This document shows, in pieces, positions 1-6,692 of a DNA stretch of 12,975 bases. The stretch's first letter is position 1. The number at the start of each line of letters is the position of its first letter. The translations under genes and the position numbers were made by a program. The DNA is from Luminiphilus sp. Its GTDB lineage: Bacteria > Pseudomonadota > Gammaproteobacteria > Pseudomonadales > Halieaceae. The stretch is taken from positions 1 to 12,975 of the forward strand of contig JAHEJH010000051.1 of assembly GCA_024638905.1 (NCBI GenBank), given 5' to 3'. The notes below the pieces were generated by a model, which had not been told where the DNA came from, ran no database searches, and was given only the letters and a program-made list of their open reading frames with translations.

Positions 1-895
1 TCTGCCGCTCGTTGGTCTTGTGTACTGCAGGCAAGATTTGAGCAGGCGTGCCGCTCTGCTTGGCGAGGTAATCGAGCGCCTGGACATCCTTGGGGAAGCA
101 AGAGCCGCCATAACCCGCGCCGGGGTAGATAAATTGATAGCCAATTCTGGGGTCAGAGCCCATGCCTTGGCGCACCAGCTCGACGTCAGCGCCCACCGCC
201 TCTGCGATATTCGCGATTTCGTTGATGAAGCTGATTTTCGTGGCCAGCATGGCATTGGCAGCGTACTTGGTGAGCTCGGCACTGCGGGGGTCCATGAACA
301 TCATTTTGTCGTGGTTGCGGTTGAACGACTCGTACATGCGACGGAACTCGGCCACGGTGGCTTCTGAGCGGGCACCGATAATGATCCGGTCGGGTTTCAG
401 CGCATCGGCGACCGCAGAGCCTTCCTTAAGAAACTCCGGGTTAGAACACACCTCAAAAGATATATCTGCCCCACGGGCCGCTAGTCCTGACGCCATACAC
501 TCGGCCACCTTGTCTGCCGTGCCCACCGGGACGGTAGATTTGTTGACTACGACCTTGCGTTGGGTCATGTACGCTGCGATGCCCTCGGCAACCGACATTA
601 CATACTGTAAATCAGCGCTACCATCGGCTGCCGACGGCGTGCCGACACAAATAAACAAATAATCGCTGGCCTCAACGGCTTCCGAAGTGTCGTCGGTAAA
701 ACGAAGCGTATTTTGCGCGATGCCCGCCTGTACGAGATCGTTCAGGCCAGGTTCGTAAAAGGGTAGGTCACCCCCCTGAATGCGTTCGATGCGGGCGGGG
801 TCGATATCCATACAGGTGACCGTGTGCCCGACCTCGGAGAACACTGCCGCCTGCACCAGTCCCACGTAGCCGCTGCCGAAGATACTGATTCGCAA
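1..895 (-). CDS. ugd: UDP-glucose 6-dehydrogenase, C-terminus cut off by the window edge
   Basis: Oxidises UDP-glucose to UDP-glucuronate with two NAD+, supplying precursor for exopolysaccharide or surface sugar modification; cytoplasmic. 298 codons are visible, out of the roughly 440-450 usual for the family. The N-terminus is a Rossmann fold with the motif GSGYVGLV (residues 7-14) and the family motif YEPGL (47-51). Also seen are GTP near 85-87, NPEFLKEG (152-159), the central-domain Lys210 and Asn214 in a KYAANAMLATK stretch, and the catalytic cysteine Cys266 in GGSCFPKD. The open frame reaches base 2 without a stop. The start is TTG (893-895), because no ATG or GTG fits the fold, and GGGAG lies about 8 bases upstream. 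The YEPGL and GGSCFPKD patterns favour UDP-glucose dehydrogenase over GDP-mannose dehydrogenase, although the two belong to one superfamily. It is divergent from glyA. Confidence 0.93.
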   Translation of the reverse strand, partial: MRISIFGSGYVGLVQAAVFSEVGHTVTCMDIDPARIERIQGGDLPFYEPGLNDLVQAGIAQNTLRFTDDTSEAVEASDYLFICVGTPSAADGSADLQYVMSVAEGIAAYMTQRKVVVNKSTVPVGTADKVAECMASGLAARGADISFEVCSNPEFLKEGSAVADALKPDRIIIGARSEATVAEFRRMYESFNRNHDKMMFMDPRSAELTKYAANAMLATKISFINEIANIAEAVGADVELVRQGMGSDPRIGYQFIYPGAGYGGSCFPKDVQALDYLAKQSGTPAQILPAVHKTNERQ

Positions 896-936
896 TGTGT
901 TTCTCCCTAATCCAATCGGAATATCGTAAACGTAAA

Positions 937-966
937 GTCATGACACTTTGTAGTGTCACAATGACA
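937..966. promoter_or_regulatory. Overlapping inverted repeats (TGACA half-sites) between ugd and glyA
   Basis: A perfect 7-base inverted repeat, TGACACT (941-947) and AGTGTCA (952-958), surrounds a 4-base centre TTGT. The right arm is reused in a second inverted repeat, TGTCA (954-958), CAA, TGACA (962-966). The left arm overlaps the perfect palindrome GTCATGAC (937-944). Such nested half-sites in a divergent promoter region suggest a binding site for a dimeric regulator of ugd, glyA or both. I do not recognise the regulator; the site does not match the MetR or PurR consensus known for glyA in enterics. An RNA hairpin in the ugd leader is an alternative reading. Confidence 0.5.
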
Positions 967-971
967 AAACC

Positions 972-1000
972 CTGACGCCGGGGCCGTGTTCCGCTACCAT
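972..1000 (+). promoter_or_regulatory. Possible sigma-70 promoter of glyA
   Basis: CTGACG (972-977) resembles a -35 box with 4 of 6 consensus positions. It is followed after 17 bases by TACCAT (995-1000), a -10-like hexamer with 4 of 6 positions. Transcription would start near 1007, giving a leader of about 50 bases before the glyA ATG. Both boxes are weak matches, so this is a candidate only. Confidence 0.3.
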
Positions 1001-1059
1001 TCTTCCCCTTACCGAAAATCACAGAACGGTTGATCCGTTCCCAGCCGCAGGAAGCCGCT

Positions 1060-2358
1060 ATGAATCAAGCTGCCACCCATTTGTCGCAGTACCTCGACCA
1101 CGATACCCAGACCATCGAAGCCTTTGATGCAGAACTGTGGTCCGCCATGAGCGCTGAAACGGTTCGTCAGGAGGAGCACGTAGAGCTCATTGCCTCGGAG
1201 AACTACTGCAGCCCTCGCGTTTTGGAGGCTCAGGGCTCGGTGTTGACCAATAAATACGCTGAGGGATACCCCGGAAAGCGCTACTACGGGGGTTGCGAAT
1301 TCGTTGATCAGGCGGAAACCCTCGCGATTGAGCGTGCCAAGGCACTGTTTGGTGCCGATTTTGCCAACGTGCAGCCCCACTCAGGCTCGAGTGCCAACAT
1401 CGCCGTCTTCCAGGCGCTCCTCAAGCCCGGCGATACTGTACTGGGCATGAGCCTTGCAGACGGTGGTCACCTGACCCACGGTGCGTCGGTGAATTTTTCG
1501 GGCAAGATTTACAACGCGGTGCAGTACGGGATCGATAACGACACGGGCCTGATCGACTATGACGCAGTGCGCGAGCTGGCCATTACACACAAGCCCAAAC
1601 TTATTATCGGCGGTTTTTCGGCTTACAGCCGGATTCTCGACTGGTCAAAATTCCGCGAGATCGCCGACGAGGTGGGCGCCTATTTGTTGGTTGATATGGC
1701 CCATGTGGCGGGGTTGGTGGCAGCGGGTGTGTACCCCAGCCCGATTCCCCACGCCGATGTGGTGACAACGACGACCCACAAAACACTTAGGGGTCCAAGA
1801 TCAGGGCTGATTCTGGCTCGGGCCAACGAGGCGCTTGAGAAGCAATTTAACTCGGCGATTTTCCCCGGCGCGCAGGGCGGGCCACTCATGCATGTGATTG
1901 CTGCCAAGGCGGTCGCCTTCAAAGAGGCAATGGCACCAGACTTTGTCGACTACCAGAAGCAGGTGATCCGCAACGCGCAGGCCATGGCCGCAACGTTCGT
2001 GGCGCGGGGCCACAAGATTGTATCGGGCGGCACTGATAACCACTTGATGCTGCTGGACTTGATTGGCAAGGAGTACACCGGGAAGGACGCGGATGCGGCA
2101 CTGGGTGAAGCGTATATCACGGTGAATAAAAATGCCGTGCCGAATGATCCGCGTTCGCCCTTCGTCACTTCGGGTTTGAGATTGGGCACGCCCGCCATCA
2201 CGACCCGCGGGTTTGGCGTGGAAGAAACTGAACTGTTGACCGGCTGGATCTGCGACGTACTGGCCTCCTTGGAAGCGGGGACATCAGACCAAGTGATCCC
2301 GGCGGTCCGCGAGCAGGTGAAGGCGCTCTGCGCCAAGATGCCGGTTTACGGGCACTGA
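1060..2358 (+). CDS. glyA: Serine hydroxymethyltransferase
   Basis: Interconverts serine plus tetrahydrofolate with glycine plus 5,10-methylene-tetrahydrofolate, the main source of one-carbon units; a cytoplasmic PLP enzyme. The 432-residue product follows the family end to end: ELIASENY, then NKYAEGYPGKRYYGG, PHSGS, and the PLP-binding lysine Lys241 in the TTTTHKTLRGPR stretch. GGPLMHVIAAKAVA, SGGTDNH and the C-terminal TSGLRLGTPAITTRGF region are also present. The ATG at 1060 is preceded by AGGA (1049-1052) at 7 bases. A TTG at 1030 in the same frame would add ten residues, but the product is already about 15 residues longer than E. coli GlyA. First gene of the plus-strand run; nrdR follows after 33 bases. 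Confidence 0.97.
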   Translation: MNQAATHLSQYLDHDTQTIEAFDAELWSAMSAETVRQEEHVELIASENYCSPRVLEAQGSVLTNKYAEGYPGKRYYGGCEFVDQAETLAIERAKALFGADFANVQPHSGSSANIAVFQALLKPGDTVLGMSLADGGHLTHGASVNFSGKIYNAVQYGIDNDTGLIDYDAVRELAITHKPKLIIGGFSAYSRILDWSKFREIADEVGAYLLVDMAHVAGLVAAGVYPSPIPHADVVTTTTHKTLRGPRSGLILARANEALEKQFNSAIFPGAQGGPLMHVIAAKAVAFKEAMAPDFVDYQKQVIRNAQAMAATFVARGHKIVSGGTDNHLMLLDLIGKEYTGKDADAALGEAYITVNKNAVPNDPRSPFVTSGLRLGTPAITTRGFGVEETELLTGWICDVLASLEAGTSDQVIPAVREQVKALCAKMPVYGH

Positions 2359-2391
2359 GGAGCTGGGCGTCTTCGCGACGCCCCTGACGCC
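2358..2391 (+). promoter_or_regulatory. Hairpin between a distant Shine-Dalgarno and the nrdR start
   Basis: AGGAG (2358-2362) overlaps the glyA stop and lies 29 bases before the nrdR ATG. No purine-rich Shine-Dalgarno sits closer. Between them GGGCGTC (2365-2371) and GACGCCC (2377-2383) form a perfect 7-bp stem with loop TTCGC. Folding it leaves an effective spacing of about 10 bases, so the stem may bring the ribosome site to the start codon. No T-run follows, so it is not a typical intrinsic terminator. The function is inferred; the stem and distances are seen directly. Confidence 0.5.
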
Positions 2392-2865
2392 ATGCACTGC
2401 CCTTTCTGCAGCACCGATGAAACCAAGGTCATCGACTCGCGTTTGGTGGCGGAGGGCGCTCAGGTGCGAAGACGCAGGGAGTGCCTGAGCTGCACCGAGC
2501 GCTTTACGACCTACGAAGCGGCGGAGCTGGTGCTGCCGCGCATTATCAAGCAAGACGGTAGCCGTGAACCCTTTGATGAGGACAAGTTGCGGTCAGGCCT
2601 GCTGCGTGCGCTGGAAAAGCGCCCCGTCTCCGTCGAGAGCATTGAAGCTGAGCTGCAACAGATCAAACATCGCTTGCGGGCCACCGGGGAGCGGGAGATC
2701 AAGTCGCTGCAAGTGGGTGAGCGTGTGATGGAGTCGCTTAAGGCGCTGGATCATGTTGCCTATGTACGCTTCGCGTCCGTTTATCGGAGCTTTCAGGATC
2801 TCGCTGAATTCAGGGATGCGATTGAATCTCTGGAGGCCGAGCCGGCCGAAGGCGATTCACCGTGA
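2392..2865 (+). CDS. nrdR: Transcriptional repressor NrdR
   Basis: Repressor of ribonucleotide reductase genes that senses ATP/dATP through an ATP-cone domain. The 157-residue product has an N-terminal zinc ribbon with Cys3, Cys6, Cys31 and Cys34 and the basic stretch VRRRREC. The ATP-cone runs from about residue 49 to 139 (PRIIKQDGSREPFD through VAYVRFASVYRSF). The start is fixed because the family begins with MHCPFC. Length is close to the usual 149-160, with a short acidic tail. It sits between glyA and the riboflavin genes, as in Pseudomonas and many other proteobacteria. Its stop overlaps the ribD GTG start by four bases, implying translational coupling. Confidence 0.97.
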   Translation: MHCPFCSTDETKVIDSRLVAEGAQVRRRRECLSCTERFTTYEAAELVLPRIIKQDGSREPFDEDKLRSGLLRALEKRPVSVESIEAELQQIKHRLRATGEREIKSLQVGERVMESLKALDHVAYVRFASVYRSFQDLAEFRDAIESLEAEPAEGDSP

Positions 2866-3962
2866 ACGACGCTCAGGATCGCCGCTGGATGCAGCGCGCG
2901 ATCGAGCTGGGCCGTCGCGCACGTTACTGGTCAGCCCCCAATCCCCCTGTAGGTTGCGTCTTGGTGCGAGGCGACGAAGAGATCGGCGCGGGTTTCACGC
3001 AGCCGGCGGGGCAGGCGCACGCGGAAGTCATGGCACTCAGCGATGCCGGTGACGCAACCCATGTGACTGCTTACGTCACTTTAGAACCCTGCAGTCATGA
3101 TGGTCAGACAGGGCCCTGCGCCAGTGCATTGATCGATGCCGGCGTCAGTCGGGTGGTGGTGGCTGTTGAGGACCCTAACCCACAGGTTGCTGGCCGCGGA
3201 ATCGCTGCGCTGCGCGCTGCAGGCATCGAGGTCGATCTTGGAGAAGGCGCAGATCAGGTCGAGGCAGATCTCGCCGGTTTTCTGCTGCGCATGCGCCGCG
3301 GGTATGGGCGCATCACGTTGAAGATCGCGATGTCGTTGGACGGGCGGACCGCCATGGCTTCAGGGGAAAGTCAGTGGATTACAGGAGAGGACGCGCGAGC
3401 GGATGTGCAGCGGCTTCGCGCAGAAGCTGATCTGATAGTGACCGGTATGGGTACCGTGCTGGCGGATGATTGCCGACTGACCTTGCGAGCAGAAGAGTTG
3501 CCACTCGATGGCGAGGATAAAGAGCGGGCCTTGGCGCACCCCCCGGCGCGTATGGTGCTCGATTCGAAGGGCCGCACGCCTGCTGACGCGCGGATTTTGG
3601 CAGGAGGCGAAACCACAGTGATTACCACTGAGAACATTGCGCTCGGTGAGTCAAGTCAGGTCGTCGTGCTGGGCGCGGATGCCGAGGGCCGCGTCGATAT
3701 CGGTGCCTGGGTAAAGCACCTCGGGGAGCAGAGTTTTAATGAAATCATGGTTGAGGCAGGTCCCACGCTATCGGGTGCGCTGCTGAGCGGCGGTTGGGTA
3801 GATCGGCTCATTATCTATCAGGCGCCCAAGCTGCTGGGTGATGACGCTCGCGCCATGGCGGCAATGAACTTCCTAGCGCTGGCTGATACGCCGGAATTTG
3901 AGATCAATGAGGTGACCCGCATTGGCGCGGATCTGCGTATCATTGCCGCCCCGAAAGGCTAG
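2862..3962 (+). CDS. ribD: Bifunctional riboflavin deaminase/reductase RibD
   Basis: Catalyses two successive steps of riboflavin synthesis: deamination of the pyrimidine made by GTP cyclohydrolase II, then NADPH-dependent reduction of the ribosyl side chain. The 366-residue product has an N-terminal cytidine-deaminase-like domain (about 1-145). Its zinc site is His53 and Glu55 in AHAEV, plus Cys77 and Cys86 in PCSHDGQTGPC. The C-terminal reductase domain starts near 150 with KIAMSLDGRTAMASGESQW and ends with VEAGPTLSGALL and APKLLGDDA motifs. The GTG start overlaps the nrdR stop (sequence GTGA); a later ATG would cut the first deaminase helix. All catalytic residues I can check are intact. 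Confidence 0.97.
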   Translation: MNDAQDRRWMQRAIELGRRARYWSAPNPPVGCVLVRGDEEIGAGFTQPAGQAHAEVMALSDAGDATHVTAYVTLEPCSHDGQTGPCASALIDAGVSRVVVAVEDPNPQVAGRGIAALRAAGIEVDLGEGADQVEADLAGFLLRMRRGYGRITLKIAMSLDGRTAMASGESQWITGEDARADVQRLRAEADLIVTGMGTVLADDCRLTLRAEELPLDGEDKERALAHPPARMVLDSKGRTPADARILAGGETTVITTENIALGESSQVVVLGADAEGRVDIGAWVKHLGEQSFNEIMVEAGPTLSGALLSGGWVDRLIIYQAPKLLGDDARAMAAMNFLALADTPEFEINEVTRIGADLRIIAAPKG

Positions 3963-4009
3963 CGCGGCGCGCAAGAGCCTCTCGCTAAACAACTGATTCA
4001 GGAGTCACT

Positions 4010-4621
4010 GTGTTTACAGGGATTATTCAAGCTATCGGACGTATCGCCGCGATTGAATCCGGCGAGGAAGATATCCGGCTGCACATCGAGACGGGCAAGT
4101 TGCCGCTTGCGGGCGTATCGCTGGGGGACAGTATCGCCACCAGCGGTGTTTGCCTCACCGTGACGGAGCTGCCGGGTGATGGCTTTTGGGCTGATGTCTC
4201 GCCCGAGACGCTCTCGCTGACGACGCTGGGTGGCAAAGGCATCGGCGACGCAGTCAATCTGGAAACGTCGCTAACGCTACAAACGGCTCTGGGCGGGCAC
4301 CTGGTCAGCGGCCACGTCGACGGGGTGGGGCAGGTTGAGCGCATTATCGAAGATGCCCGCTTCTGGCGGGTGACGATCGCGGCGCCAGAAAACCTAGCGC
4401 GCTATATCGCCATGAAGGGCAGCATTTGCGTCGATGGCACCAGCCTTACGGTGAATCAGGTCGACGGCGCCAGCTTCGAACTCACGATCATCCCGCAAAC
4501 CTGGGAAGAGACCGTTTTCAGCGACTACCAGACGGGCAGCCCGGTGAATTTGGAAGTCGATGTCATTGCACGCTATCTCGAGCGATTGATGCAATACGAT
4601 CAGTCCCCGTCGGAGTCATAA
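4010..4621 (+). CDS. ribC: Riboflavin synthase, alpha-type
   Basis: Converts two molecules of 6,7-dimethyl-8-ribityllumazine into riboflavin, the last step before flavin phosphorylation; cytoplasmic homotrimer. The 203-residue product has the two tandem lumazine-binding barrel domains of the family. The first starts with the signature MFTGII and carries GVCLTVTE near 46-53 and GGHLVSGHVDG near 94-104. The second carries DGTSLTVN near 142-149 and IIPQTWEETVF. The start is GTG with AGGAG (4000-4004) five bases upstream, and the product begins exactly at the family signature. The gene lies 47 bases after ribD and 4 bases before ribBA. It is called ribE in some naming schemes. Confidence 0.96.
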   Translation: MFTGIIQAIGRIAAIESGEEDIRLHIETGKLPLAGVSLGDSIATSGVCLTVTELPGDGFWADVSPETLSLTTLGGKGIGDAVNLETSLTLQTALGGHLVSGHVDGVGQVERIIEDARFWRVTIAAPENLARYIAMKGSICVDGTSLTVNQVDGASFELTIIPQTWEETVFSDYQTGSPVNLEVDVIARYLERLMQYDQSPSES

Positions 4622-4625
4622 CGCT

Positions 4626-5750
4626 GTGACCGAGTATGCCGACATCGATAAAGTGCTCAGTGAGCTGCGACATGGCCATAGCTGTCTGCTACTGAATGAG
4701 AACAGTGCGGGGGGCATGACGGGCTTTGTCGTGGTGGCGGCAGAGCACTGCGAGGCTGAGCACATTGCCTTCATGGCGCGTCAAGCGCGCGGATTGGTCT
4801 GTCTGGCGATGACCCCTCAGCGATGCGAGGAACTGGAGCTCCCGCTGATGGTGGAAGGAGACGACTCGCTCTCGCCTTTCACGCTGTCGATCGAAGCTGC
4901 CACGGGTATCGATACGGGCATCTCGGCAGCGGATAGAGCGCGCACTGTTCGGGTAGCCGTCGATGCGGCCAGCCAAGCTTCTGATCTGGTGCAGCCGGGC
5001 CATATTTTCCCTATTGCTGCGGCCGCGGGGGGCGTCCTCACTCGCACCGCGCCCGCCGAGGCGGCGATGGATCTGGCGACTCTCGCCGGGCTTCTGCCAT
5101 CGGCGGTGTTCACAGAAGTATTGGATAACGACGGTGCTGTGGCAGATGCCGACTATTTGCTGGGCTTTGCCGATCAGCATCAGCTGGTGATGGGGCAGGT
5201 CTCTGATCTGGTGACTTACCGGCTCGCCAACCAGAAAACCATTCGCGCTGTGCGTGAGGGCACACTGCAAACCCGGCATGGCGTGTTCAGCGCCACCGCT
5301 TATCAGGACACGACCCAGGGCCGACTGCATGTGGCACTGACAAAGGGAGTAATCGATGCGGCCAAGCCCACCCTAGTGAGGGTGCACGTCACTTCAGTGT
5401 TCCGGGATCTGGTTGGAACGACCCTCGATGGCCATGCTTCATGGTCCTTCGATGCCAGCCTTAAAGCGATTGGGGAGTCAGAGAGTGGCGTATTGGTATT
5501 GCTCAGCAAGCCCGAGGCCACCGATGACCTGCTTCATGACATTGATCGCCTGTTCGGTGAGCCCGAAAGCGACAAAGCCGGCAGTCCGGATGCCTACAAC
5601 CAGATAGGGATGGGCGCCCAAATTCTGCGTGATCTGGGTGTCGGTCAAATCAGCTTGTTAGGCGCGCCGCTGAAGTACAATGCGCTGGCGGGTTTTGGTC
5701 TTGAAGTCGTCGATTTTGTGGCGCCGCCAGATGCCGCCGAGTCGCACTGA
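4626..5750 (+). CDS. ribBA: RibBA/RibBX-like protein with both active sites apparently lost
   Basis: By overall similarity this is a RibB (3,4-dihydroxy-2-butanone 4-phosphate synthase) fused to a GTP cyclohydrolase II-like domain, 374 residues. The RibB half (about 1-205) keeps family stretches such as ARGLVCL, TGISAADRA, PGHIFP with His126, AGGVLTR and Glu164. However, the loop after the first strand, normally containing Arg-Glu-Asn-Glu-Gly-Asp, reads NENSAGGMTG at 24-33. This removes the Arg, Glu and Asp residues that bind substrate and magnesium in E. coli RibB. The His-Thr of the usual GHTEA motif is also replaced (TAPAEA). The C-terminal half (206-374) has no cysteine, so the cyclohydrolase zinc site is absent; that half is also degenerate in Pseudomonas RibB. 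GTG start, with GGAG 10 bases upstream. The frame is intact, so it is not a plain pseudogene. A regulatory or scaffolding role is possible but unproven. Confidence 0.85.
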   Translation: MTEYADIDKVLSELRHGHSCLLLNENSAGGMTGFVVVAAEHCEAEHIAFMARQARGLVCLAMTPQRCEELELPLMVEGDDSLSPFTLSIEAATGIDTGISAADRARTVRVAVDAASQASDLVQPGHIFPIAAAAGGVLTRTAPAEAAMDLATLAGLLPSAVFTEVLDNDGAVADADYLLGFADQHQLVMGQVSDLVTYRLANQKTIRAVREGTLQTRHGVFSATAYQDTTQGRLHVALTKGVIDAAKPTLVRVHVTSVFRDLVGTTLDGHASWSFDASLKAIGESESGVLVLLSKPEATDDLLHDIDRLFGEPESDKAGSPDAYNQIGMGAQILRDLGVGQISLLGAPLKYNALAGFGLEVVDFVAPPDAAESH

Positions 5751-5763
5751 GGAAAACAGATCG

Positions 5764-6246
5764 ATGTCGGGCAAAGGGATAGATAATTCAGCGTCGCAGG
5801 TACCGGGTAACGATGGCCGGTACGTCATTGTGATCACGCGCTGGAATGAGGAGATCGTCGCCGGTCTGGTCAAGGGTGCCACACAGGCGCTGGCCGGGGC
5901 GGGTATCGAAGGTGAGCAGGTCGAGGTGGTGAGCGTGCCGGGTGCATTTGAGATCCCTCTGGCCTGTCAGGCCGCCGCCCAAAGATCCGATTGCGACGCC
6001 GTGGTGGCGCTGGGAGCCGTTATTCGTGGTGGTACGCCTCACTTTGAATATGTTGCCGGCGAATGCACCCGCGGCATCGGTGAGGTAGCGCTGAGCACCG
6101 GCAAGCCGGTCGCCTTTGGTGTGCTGACGGTCGACACGTTGGACCAGGCGCTCGAGCGTTCTGGAGACAACGAAGAAAATAAAGGCGCCGAGGCAGCCAT
6201 GAGCGCGGTCGAGATGGTGAATCTCCTGCGAACGTTGCGCGACTAA
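5764..6246 (+). CDS. ribH: 6,7-dimethyl-8-ribityllumazine synthase
   Basis: Condenses 3,4-dihydroxy-2-butanone 4-phosphate with the pyrimidine product of RibD to give lumazine, the substrate of riboflavin synthase. The 160-residue product has TRWNE near 25-29 (aromatic Trp27 stacks on the substrate in this family), VPGAFEIP near 58-65, and IRGGTPHFEYV with the proton-transfer His93. The phosphate-binding region includes Arg132, followed by the C-terminal NKGAEAA motif. The ATG at 5764 is chosen over in-frame upstream codons because those lie inside ribBA and add non-family sequence; AGGA (5750-5753) sits 10 bases upstream. The gene starts 13 bases after the ribBA stop, and its stop TAA shares one base with the nusB ATG. 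Confidence 0.96.
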   Translation: MSGKGIDNSASQVPGNDGRYVIVITRWNEEIVAGLVKGATQALAGAGIEGEQVEVVSVPGAFEIPLACQAAAQRSDCDAVVALGAVIRGGTPHFEYVAGECTRGIGEVALSTGKPVAFGVLTVDTLDQALERSGDNEENKGAEAAMSAVEMVNLLRTLRD

Positions 6247-6692
6247 TGGGCCAGCCGAATGCTCTGGCTGCGCAGCGTCGCAAAGCGCGCCACTTTGGCC
6301 TGCAGGCTCTGTACCAGTGGACCTTATCGGGGGCCAGTGCGACAGATATCGAGGCTGAATTTCGCGTCGATAACGACTTTCAGCACACCGATGGCGACTA
6401 CTTCAGCGCCGTATTGAAAGGTGTTGTCGGCGATGTTGAAGCCCTTGAGGCGCTGTTCACACCCGCCCTTGATCGCAAGCTTGACGAGCTCGATCCGATC
6501 GAGAGAAATCTGTTGCGCCTGGGTACCTTTGAACTGAGAGACCGCATCGATGTGCCATACAAAGTTGTCATCAATGAAGCGGTCGCCTTGGCAAAAAAGT
6601 TTGGCGCCACAGATTCCCATCGATACATCAATGGCGTGCTAGACAAGATCGCCAGAGATCTGCGAGCCGTGGAGCACGCGCAAGGGAGCTGA
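6246..6692 (+). CDS. nusB: Transcription antitermination factor NusB
   Basis: RNA-binding partner of NusE (ribosomal protein S10) in antitermination complexes on rRNA operons. The 148-residue all-helical product has the N-terminal arginine-rich RNA-binding helix (AAQRRKARHFGLQALYQW). It also has the C-terminal family motifs RLGTFELRDR, VPYKVVINEAVALAKKFG and SHRYINGVLDK. Length is close to E. coli NusB (139). The start ATG overlaps the ribH stop by one base (TAATG) and no good Shine-Dalgarno precedes it, so translation is probably coupled to ribH. Its stop in turn overlaps the thiL start by one base (TGATG). Confidence 0.97.
   Translation: MGQPNALAAQRRKARHFGLQALYQWTLSGASATDIEAEFRVDNDFQHTDGDYFSAVLKGVVGDVEALEALFTPALDRKLDELDPIERNLLRLGTFELRDRIDVPYKVVINEAVALAKKFGATDSHRYINGVLDKIARDLRAVEHAQGS

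Noticed and set aside
162..662. A 166-codon plus-strand open frame at the left end
   Set aside because: It is antisense to ugd, which keeps all its motifs in the minus-strand frame.
896..1059. Glycine or other riboswitch upstream of glyA
   Set aside because: The inferred leader is short and no aptamer-like conserved core was recognised. The only clear structure is the set of inverted repeats.
2365..2383. Intrinsic terminator between glyA and nrdR
   Set aside because: The stem is strong, but it is followed by CTGACGCC and not a T-run.
3963..4009. FMN riboswitch before riboflavin synthase
   Set aside because: The 47-base gap is much too short for an FMN aptamer and contains only the Shine-Dalgarno AGGAG.
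4689..5330. A 213-codon minus-strand open frame opposite ribBA
   Set aside because: It has no recognisable motif and no ribosome site, and the opposite strand encodes a clear RibB-family sequence.
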